This document shows, in pieces, positions 56,347 to 64,000 of a DNA stretch of 64,000 nt; position 1 is the stretch's first letter, and every line of letters begins with the position of its first letter. Origin of the DNA: Selaginella moellendorffii (Eukaryota; Streptophyta; Lycopodiopsida; Selaginellales; Selaginellaceae). Location of the stretch: assembly GCF_000143415.4 (NCBI RefSeq), contig NW_003314308.1:117794-181793 (forward strand), in the 5' to 3' direction. The notes under the pieces were generated by a model. The model did not search any database. It saw nothing but the letters and a program-made list of their open reading frames with translations, and was not told the DNA's origin. The position numbers were made by a program, and so were the translations under genes.

Positions 56347-59039
56347 TGGAAGATGGAGCTCGCATCGATTTGGCAGAGCCGCTGCTGGATGGGAACAAGC
56401 CCGGCGACCTCCCGCCGGGCGCATTGGACAGCTTGAATTACGAGTAGCGATTCTTTCTCTCCTCGTTTCCTTCAGTGTTCTTGAGTGATCTCTTCTTTTT
56501 CTTGCAGAATCGTGGAGAATGATCTGTATCGGCAAGACTGGCGATTAACCTCGCGATTCGGCATACTCCATTACACAATCTGCAAGTGGATCCTGGTATT
56601 TCTGGTTGGATTTTGGACCGGCGTCGTGTCTCTCTTGATCAATGTGGCTGTGGAGAACATTGCTGGGACGAGATTTCTTGCGACAGTCGATTTAATGGCT
56701 TCTAACAGGTATGATTTCTTTCGTTTTCCGCAAGAACAGTATCAGTATCTAATAAAAAAATAAATCTTAGAGATGTCTCTTAGAAGTGTTTTTTCGTTTG
56801 CTAGCGACTTGTGATTCTTTGAAATAACTGGTCCATTTTTTTCTTTTTTTGTTTTTCGGGCTCAGAATCGCTATGGCTTTCGCTGTCTATGCCGGAAGCA
56901 ATATCGTGCTGGTTCTACTATCGGCTTTACTTTGCATTTACGTTGCTCCAGAAGCGGCAGGATCCGGAGTTCCGGAAGTCGAAGCTTATCTCAATGGTGT
57001 CGATTGCTCCTCGGCCTTGCGTTTCAACACATTTTTTGTCAAGGTTTGCATTGTTTCTTCATTGAATCTTCATCGATGAAGGTTCTTTCGTGTTCGATCT
57101 TTGAGTTTGATCTTCCAGGTGGTAGGAATTGTTGGTGCTCTTTCGAGCGGTCTTATGTGTGGTAAAGCTGGGCCTTTGGTTCATATGGCCGCTTGTATAG
57201 CGTTTTTCTTCGGGCAGCCTGGTTTTACACATCGTTTGCTGGGTTTTACGAAGCTAGATCTTCTTGACAACGATAAAAACCGTCAGGATCTCGTCGCTTG
57301 CGGAGCTGCCGCGGGGCTTGCTGCGGCTTTTCGAGCACCCATCGGTGGAGTTCTTTTTGCTTTGGAAGAAGCTGCCTCATGGTAAGAGTGAGGGATTTTC
57401 TTCTACGCATTATCTTTCTCTTGATCGTTAAGCTGCATTTCTGGCTTCGCAGGTGGAGAAGCGCGCTGCTATGGAGGACCTTCTTTACAACTGCAGTCGT
57501 CTCCTACGTCCTGAGAATCGGCATTCACTGGTGCCGCCATGGTCACTGTGGAAGCTACGGAAAGGGTGGCTTGATACTTTTCGACGTAGGAGACGCGGGA
57601 GTAAACTATGGTTTGCTCGAGCTTGTTCCAGTCGCAATTCTGGGTGTTATAGGCGGCACACTGGGAAGCTTGTACAACCATCTTCACGCGCATTTCTTCT
57701 TGTTCAACACAAAGTGGCAAAGCAGGTACTTCCTCAAAATTTTATCTTCTCGCGCCTACTTATGCGTGTTTATTTGGCTGTAGAAAAGGAGTTTTTGCCA
57801 AGCTCTTTCATGCTGCGCTGGTAGCGTTTATCACTTCTATCTGCAGCTTTGGCCTTCCTTGGCTTGCCCCATGCCGGCAATGCCCCCCAAATAACGAAGA
57901 ATGCCCGACTCACGGACGCGTTGGAAACTACAAAGCTTTCAACTGTCCTCCTGGTCACTACAACGATCTGGCCGGGCTTATATTCAACACCACCGAGGAC
58001 GCGATACGAAACCTTTTCAGCCTTGGTACGCCCTTCGAGTACAACTATATCACGCTGCTGATCTTCACGGCCTCGTCCTATATGCTCGCCTTGATGACTT
58101 ACGGGATCCTCGTTCCATCGGGGTTATTCGTTCCGGCAATTCTCTGTGGAGCAACTTATGGCCGGCTCGCTGGCATGGTGATGGTTTCGATATTTGGACA
58201 CGACCGTCTGGACGAGAGCATGTACGCTATCATCGGTGCTGCTTCTTTCCTCGGTGGCTCCATGAGGATGACGGTCTCTCTCTGCGTCGTCATTCTGGAG
58301 CTCACGAACAACTTATCGATGCTTCCGCTGGTGATGTTTGTGCTGCTCATCTCCAAGGTGGTCGGGGACTGTTTCAACTATGGGATCTTCAAGCTCCACA
58401 TCGACATCAAGGGGTTTGATTTTCTCAAGGAGGCTCCTCCTCCGTTTATGTCCCAGCTTACAGCTCGTGATGCCATCCTGACGCCTCCAGTGACACTCTA
58501 CCGCGAAGAGAAGATTGGGAGAATTCTCGACGTCCTCTCCGGCTGTTCCTACAACGCCTTTCCGGTGCTGGATCGTGAACCCGACGGCAAGGACAGGTTT
58601 TTCGGGATGGTTTTGCGAGCTCACATCCACGTCCTCCTGGAGATGAGATCCGCGAACTCGCCGAAGAAGATCGCAGTGAAAACCGTGAGAAAACACCCGG
58701 CTGCGCAACGATCTCTCTCGGGGAATTGTTTGGAGGTGGAGAGCCTGCTCGATCTAACTCCAGTCGTGAACCAGTCGCCTTACACGGTGTTAGAGACACT
58801 GTCACTGGCAAAGACGTACTCTCTCTTCCGGCAGCTTGCGTTGAGACATCTTTGTGTTCTTTCCAAGAACAAGGAGGTATGTATGTTTCTCTCTCTTTTT
58901 TCTCTCTTTTTTATGCTCACTTCCTTCACAGGGATCTCCCGTGGTGGGAGTGTTAACGAGGCACGATTTTATGCAAAGCTCTCTCTGGAAGAAGCATCCA
59001 CAACTGGGACGTTTATCTTCTTTTAGGATTTTGGAGTGA
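56347..59039 (+). CDS. Voltage-gated chloride channel, plant CLC-c/g type
   Basis: A CLC-family anion channel/transporter, probably of the vacuolar or other endomembrane, about 750 aa in seven or more exons. The N-terminus has DSLNYEIVENDLYRQDWR, typical of plant CLCs. Selectivity motifs: GSGVPEVEAYLNG, where Ser at the second position suggests Cl- rather than NO3- preference; GKAGPLVHMA, where Ala replaces the gating Glu of exchangers; and GGVLFALEEAASW. Later come GILVPSGLFVPAILCGATYG and CBS-domain sequence (LTPPVTLYREEKIGRILDVL, later SPVVGVLTRHDFM). GKAGP is also found in Arabidopsis CLC-g. The start MEDGARIDLAEPLLDG is the first Met. The final exon begins after KNKE and ends at 59039. 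Confidence 0.9.
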
Positions 59040-60876
59040 TGATACAGGAAGAAATGAACGACGGGGCTGGATTTTGTTTAGTCCGACGGCTGCGATTCGC
59101 GATCAACTTAATCTCAGGTGAAAACTAACCTCTCTGTTTAATACAAATAAGATCTTAGTCGACACTGATTTCTTCGACACTCTTGCCTGCGCAAGATCGA
59201 GGTGCCTGGAATCACTCTGGAGATTGTATGCTTTCTCAGGTTTTGAAAGGTGGCAGAGAATTCAAGACTGCCATCCTTCAGAATGTCGATGACGTCTATG
59301 CAGCAGCAGTTGGTCTCAGCATGCACGTCGTTTCCCGCGATCCGGCAAACACCGACTCGATCGTCTTGAGCTGCGTCAAGGAAGCTCAAACCAGCGCCAC
59401 CTCTGTATATGCTGTTTTGATAGTCTCGCGGTGCCCAACTGGAAGCATGAGAAGAAGATGGGATGGCGTGAGCGGTGAGTGGGTTGATTGCGAGGAGGCC
59501 ACCAACGAGGACGCGAAAACGATAATCCAACTTACGCTTTTTCATCCATGGGAACACTCTCGCTGCATTCATGGCAATGGCACCACCAGAGCAGCTCGCA
59601 GCCGCGAAGCATTTCGCCAAATCTTGCCACTACCCCTGCAATATATAGTGCGAGTATGGACAAGTGGGGAGACGTGTGGGATCAGGATATGGTGCAGTCG
59701 AGCCTGTTGGAGGGACTGAAGGCTCCAATCGTGCGGCTACGGACATGAATTCCCGAAATGAAAGTGGGGGACAGGGACAGGCTCAGAGCGGATGTACGAG
59801 TTTCAAAAGCATTTACAGGTGCAGAAACGTGCTGCATTTTTCAAAGAACAAGTTGAAGCTGTGGAGCCACAAAAAAGTTGGAAGTATTGGAATTGGAGCC
59901 ACCCCTTCCGCCATCCAAGCAGGCCCTGGATTGATTGCATGGAGGGTCTGGCTCGTCCTTATTTCCCTCTTGCGGCTGAGCTGGACGGGGAATGGAACTC
60001 GGGGGACCGCCTCCATACTCTCTGCTTGGCGGGGAGGATTGGGACGAGTCGCCAGCAATCCCAGCGACGCACAGCTTTGAGGCGGCTAGCCTTTGACGAC
60101 TTCGAGGAGATTGTCAACAAGAAGTGCATGGCTAGCGGCTTTGGCTTCTCCTCAAACAGGCGCGTCGCCCTCGTCCGTCAAGGACGCTTTGAAGAGTTAG
60201 GCCGAGCTCATGATGCGCGACGAAGCTCCGACTCGTACCACTTCGTCGAGAAAGAGAAAGGACGCTACCACTACCGCTGCTGCTGCTGCTACAAAAGATG
60301 GCGGTGGAGTCCAAGAGGAAGAAACCGAGCAATGACATCTTCACGCTGTGGGAGAACTTCAAGTACGGGAATCAGCCAGCTGCTACTCCACTTCTCTCAA
60401 CTTGCAGAAGCTTCAAGAGGCCCTCGAGCTCCATATTCTCTGGGACAGAACAGTTCCACTTGCAGAGGAGGAAAGCGTGCAAAACGAACCATGATTTTAC
60501 CACTTGGAACACAACTTTGGAAACCAGGTTCCCGGGATCTCTCTTCAAGCTCACTCGTCTCTTTACAGAGGTTGCCAGAAAACAAGCCACGCGGTAGAGA
60601 ACTTAGACAAAACTTTGAGACGAGGTTCCAATTACCAGGTTCGACTTCGAACCTCCTGTGTTGTACAAGCCCGCTTTGTTTTACACAGGTCTCGCTAGCT
60701 AGACGTAAAGCCTCCTAACTTACCACTTTACCATTCGCTCGTACTACGTAAAGCCTCCACTTCTCTCCCATTTTACAAGTGTTAGTCTCTCGCCGAATAC
60801 CCACTCTATACTCGTAAACCTGCAAGAGAAGAAGATTGACAGAGAGAAAGAGAGTCAAAGGATCACAAACCTCTTT
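59040..60876. other. Ambiguous region, open frames on both strands
   Basis: No model is convincing. On plus, 59,183-59,719 gives VDDVYAAAVGLSMHVVSRDP in a stop-free frame; on minus, 59,620-59,138 gives a frame starting MAKCFAAASCSGGAIAMNAA, which could be an organellar presequence. On plus, 59,792-60,718 is open for 308 codons but of low protein-like quality. A two-exon reading from 60,298 (MAVESKRKKPSNDIFTLWEN, joined across a possible 48-nt intron to KLQEALELHILWDRTVPLAE) is in phase and short. I recognise none of these. The right end contains the PIF-like gene's 3' UTR. Confidence 0.3.
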
Positions 60877-60904
60877 CTATTGCATAACAACAACTCCACC
60901 CGTT

Positions 60905-60948
<44 letters not shown>

Positions 60949-60956
60949 TTGCTGTT

Positions 60957-60990
<34 letters not shown>

Positions 60991-63078
60991 AATTTGTTGC
61001 TGCTGCTGCTGTTGAATGTGTTGTTGTTGCTGCTGCTGCTGAATCTGCTGCCGTAGCTGCAGCTGCATCTGCTGCTGTAACATACACGCATGGTACATGT
61101 CCATTGTCATGTTTAGTGGCTGCCAAAGAAACAAGACAACACAGAACAACAAAGTCCACGTTTTATAAGAGCAAACCTTTCAACTGTGAGGTAAAAGAAC
61201 GAGGAGAGAAATATGGGAACGGGCTTTGCTTGCTTACCATGGGGCCGCTGGTTAAGGGTCGCCCGACGGAGTCCATTACTCCCATTCCCATCACTCCCAT
61301 CCCCATACCCATTCCCATCCCCAGCGTTGGCATCTGCGGCATTTGCAAGTGCTGCATCCCCGCCGGGATTATCATTGGTGGTAAGCTCAAGCCGGTCCTC
61401 ATAGCCATCATCTGGAAGAGACGAGGAACACAAAGAGAAAGCTTGTTACGATGAGACTTTGCTGGATCCAGGTGAAAGTACCTGGAGTTGGAGCTGGAGC
61501 ATCTTGAGATACTCGATCGCTTCGTCCAGCATTGATGCCTTGTCCGTCTGGTAGAGAAAGTGGTGTCTCTCAGCGGGAGAAAGCTTTGAAAAGAGCTTAC
61601 CTTGTTGGAGTTTGGTATAAGTTCTTGCAAAGCTTTCATCTTCTCGTTTATCCGGTCGCGCCTTCTCTGCGATCCAGGAGAGGAAACGTTCATGCAAAAG
61701 CGTTTGAGAACAACCGAGACGACGTACCCGCTCGGAAAGATTGTGCACCTCGGCTGCCCTGCTTCGCTTGGAACTCGTCCGCGCGGGCGGGGCTTTCTTC
61801 ACATCAACCGATTCTCCTTCCACGTCCTAGATCCGACACGAAAGTTCAAAACACCACCAAAGAACAACCACTTACTTCGCTTTGGCAGTCCGCAGACTCG
61901 TCCACACTCTTCACCTTCCTCTTTCCTTTGGCATTGCTTCCCTTGGCTCCGTCCGCGCTGTGACCGGATCCACCTGAGGACGAAGTTAGCGTCTGCTCGT
62001 TCCCATCAGCAGCAGTCGCACTGGAGCTCGGCTGAGAATCCTTCCCCCTTGTCCCTGCCGCCTCTTTCCTCGACGTGCAACTTATCAGCGATGGCAAGCT
62101 CGACTGGCTCACGCTCTGCTGCGCCTCCGAGCTCTGTTCTTGAGCAACTGCGCTTCTCTGCGTGGGAGCCGAGCCAATCGATCCTTCGACAACACCGTTG
62201 GACGCAGCCGCCGGTGCCACTGCTACCGCAGCATCGTTCTTCTTAAACTGCATCTGCAAATGGTTCGTGATGCTCGTACTACACTTCCCAAGCGTGTGCA
62301 AACTCGCCTTCGCGATCACGGCCGGTCGAGAAAAGTGTGAGAAGTTGAGCGACGAGTTGACTTTGTGAGCCTTGGGTGGCAGCATGGCAAGATGACGAGG
62401 CTTTTTCGCCGGATCGGCCCACTGTGACGCCCCTGCCGGATGAATCACAACACCATCTGTAGCTGAGTCCCTCGACCCTGTTCTAGCCATCGTCGGAGCT
62501 CCGCTAGAAGCCTGTTGTTGCGAATCACGGGGAGCCACCTGGGAGGACTGATCATGCAAAGCCTGAGTGCTGAAGATGTCTGAGCAATTGTTCTTATCCA
62601 GATTGTCGTCCGGATACTGCAACCAGGAGATCAATTCATCCTCTTCGTAAGCAGCAGCAGCAGCAGTAGTAGCAGCCACGGTCTCTGTCCCGACCGCGCT
62701 GATCACCACAGCATCCAAAGTTCCATCTTTTATCCTGTTGTCGCTGGATGGCTTGCTACTCGAGGGTGCCAATCGATCCTCATTGCCGTGCCTATTGTTA
62801 CCCCAGATTCCTGAAGAGACCCACTGCGAATTCTTGTTTCCGCCGACTTGCATCACGCCCAAGCTCCCATCGCTCGTCCATATCAACTCGGAGAAGTCGT
62901 TCTCGCAGCTGCCATGATAGTGGAGAGTGTAAGCATTGTCAAGAACAACACACCAAAAAAAAAAAAAAAAAAAAAATTCTGGAAAGAGTACTCACAACTT
63001 TGGATTGTTCTTTGCTGCTGGCGATTCCTGAGATTTTTCTGTTGGAAATTCATCGCAGTCGGGAACACAATGATTCAT
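60877..63078 (-). CDS. PIF-like bHLH transcription factor with polyQ tail
   Basis: A nuclear light-signalling bHLH factor, multi-exon, starting [20 protein letters not shown]. An N-terminal [19 protein letters not shown] segment sits where PIFs bind phyB. The long middle (62,886-61,850) is Ser/Ala-rich. The bHLH domain ([20 protein letters not shown], then [20 protein letters not shown]) has the His-Glu-Arg residues that read the CACGTG G-box, and the PIF-specific VHNLSER. Following are [11 protein letters not shown] and the C-terminal Gln-rich tail (60,905-61,075) encoded by CAG/CAA repeats, ending KTGGVVVMQ. The first intron contains an A-tract of about 23 nt on the plus strand. The APB motif is divergent, so phyB binding is uncertain. 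Confidence 0.85.
60905..61075 (-). repeat. CAG/CAA trinucleotide array encoding polyglutamine
   Basis: On the plus strand CTG/TTG triplets run for about 170 bp, interrupted by AAT/ATG codons on the coding strand (IQ and HIQ). It is in frame with the PIF-like gene as its C-terminal tail. Mixed CAG/CAA codons indicate selection or age rather than a recent pure expansion. Confidence 0.9.
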
Positions 63079-64000
63079 GCCTGCAATCGACCGAAATTTC
63101 CAGTGAATGCAGGTGTGGGATCGATGATACCTTGCGAGGCAGCTCTGGTAGACCCAAAATCGAATCTGATCACTCTCCTGGATCCGCTGGAAGCCTCGCG
63201 CCTCCAGCCGTCAAGCCGCAAAAAACAGAAAAACCCTAGCCCCCTGACTGCGAGCTTCCTGCTCTAAGCTCCATGAATCGAGCACTCCTAGAACCATCGA
63301 TCGTGGCGCGATGGATACAAGATCTCCGGCGAGGGATCGTCGGGATCAGATCGCCCCAAGAAGCGCAAGAGAGCAATTTCTCAAGTCGATTCTAGCCTCT
63401 ACTCCTAGAACAGCCAAGCAATCAGCGACATCTTTCGTGATAGATCCGACGGCCAGGATGGGGCATTGCCCGCCAAGTGCGCAGATCTTTCCCGGAATGA
63501 TGCTCGCAGCGGAATGGCGACTCGATGGCGCAACCTAGACCGTTTGATGTTTACCATTTATGTCATGAGATTCCCGCTCAAATTTAAGTTTTAGGGCTTT
63601 GTGGGTGAATAATATTTCACCAGCGGATCGATCGAGCGAGGCGCAGCGCCAGGTTCATCCTTGATTTCTTCCGATCTACGCTTCCTTGACGCTGGCCCTG
63701 GGATGGAAGCCATGGCGGGCAAGCATCGCCAAGGAGCGCGCGTGAGTAGACGATCGATCGAGATCATTGTTTTTTCATCCTCTCCAGGTGGGCCAATCTT
63801 TGCTAGGCCAATCTCCACAGTAATCGCGTGGATTGGATTGATCACTTTCATAGTTTGTCTCGAAAATTGATTGAGCTGATTGTTCTTCCCCTCTTTCTCG
63901 ATTGATTAGTCTTTTTCCCGTTTATTTTTCACTGTCAGGTCCTCCACATGCTAAGCAGGGGCCCATACCTCTGGCCATGAAATATTGGCTGCCACTATGA
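63079..64000. other. 5' flank of the PIF-like gene; possible start of a plus-strand gene
   Basis: About 920 bp. The left half is the upstream region of the PIF-like gene. A plus-strand frame at 63,311-63,538 starts MDTRSPARDRRDQIAPRSAR and has no recognisable domain. Near 63,703 a short first-exon-like frame MEAMAGKHRQGAR is followed directly by GTGAGT, as in the first exon of a compact plus-strand gene continuing beyond the window, but this is weak. Confidence 0.25.

Noticed and set aside
59792-60718. 308-codon plus-strand frame
   Set aside because: Long but of poor protein-like quality (Trp/Arg-rich, Cys runs from a CTG-type tract), no domain, and no better than competing frames on either strand.
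63311-63538. 75-aa plus-strand frame as a gene
   Set aside because: No recognisable domain and it lies in the upstream region of the PIF-like gene; kept only as a note in the flank entry.
1-64000. tRNA, rRNA or CRISPR features
   Set aside because: No arm-and-loop pattern with a convincing GTTCRA box, no rRNA-like sequence, and no regularly spaced repeats of CRISPR type were noticed; a covariance-model scan would settle tRNAs.

Overview
The window looks like nuclear DNA of a land plant with a very compact genome, most likely a lycophyte such as Selaginella moellendorffii (inference). The genes are split by many introns of only about 50-80 nt with GT-AG ends. The families are plant ones: UGT glycosyltransferase, PIF-type bHLH, CLC channel, PPR fragments, HYD1 sterol isomerase and a bryophyte/lycophyte-like ALDH. 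Several intergenic gaps between divergent genes are only about 90-250 bp. No prokaryotic features, rRNA, convincing tRNA or CRISPR array were seen.

Layout. 1-5459 (-): autophagy lipid-transfer protein ATG2, running off the left edge. 5.5-15.8 kb: gene-poor accessory DNA with a GAGATGGAGTCC minisatellite, short direct repeats, a decayed intron-bearing integrase-core element near 14.1-14.9 kb and other coding-like remnants. 15.9-27.9 kb: a dense gene block holding a CDCA7-type zinc-finger protein, a LYR protein, a TTC39/IML2 TPR protein, a calmodulin-like protein, two unidentified plant proteins and the HYD1/EBP sterol isomerase. 27.9-33.7 kb: a LINE remnant, a UGT pseudogene beside an intact UGT, and an AT-rich gap. 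33.8-35.5 kb (-): a CinA-like/nucleotidylyltransferase gene.

35.4-47.7 kb is a rearranged accessory block. It contains a scrambled 5' fragment of UFL1, two direct copies of a degenerate PPR block, and a near-identical inverted repeat of about 3.65-3.87 kb per arm around a 1.4 kb spacer. The inverted repeat carries two copies of a RING-finger gene and two copies (one intact, one 5'-truncated) of a gene joining a Crinkler/RHS-type P-loop NTPase, a PHD finger and an unrecognised C-terminal domain. The same short junction from between the nucleotidylyltransferase gene and UFL1 lies at both ends of the block. The simplest reading is that a formerly head-to-head pair was split by this material.

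47.7-63.1 kb is again dense: the intact UFL1 E3 UFM1 ligase, a TIC32/retinol-dehydrogenase-type SDR, an aldehyde dehydrogenase, a plastid-type CxxCxGxG zinc-finger protein, a CLC-c/g-type chloride channel with Ala at the gating-glutamate site, an ambiguous stretch, and a PIF-like bHLH factor with a polyglutamine tail and a divergent phyB-binding motif. Gene models were spliced by hand from reading frame and GT-AG sites. Those with exon lists were checked for phase; in the others, individual splice sites may be off.
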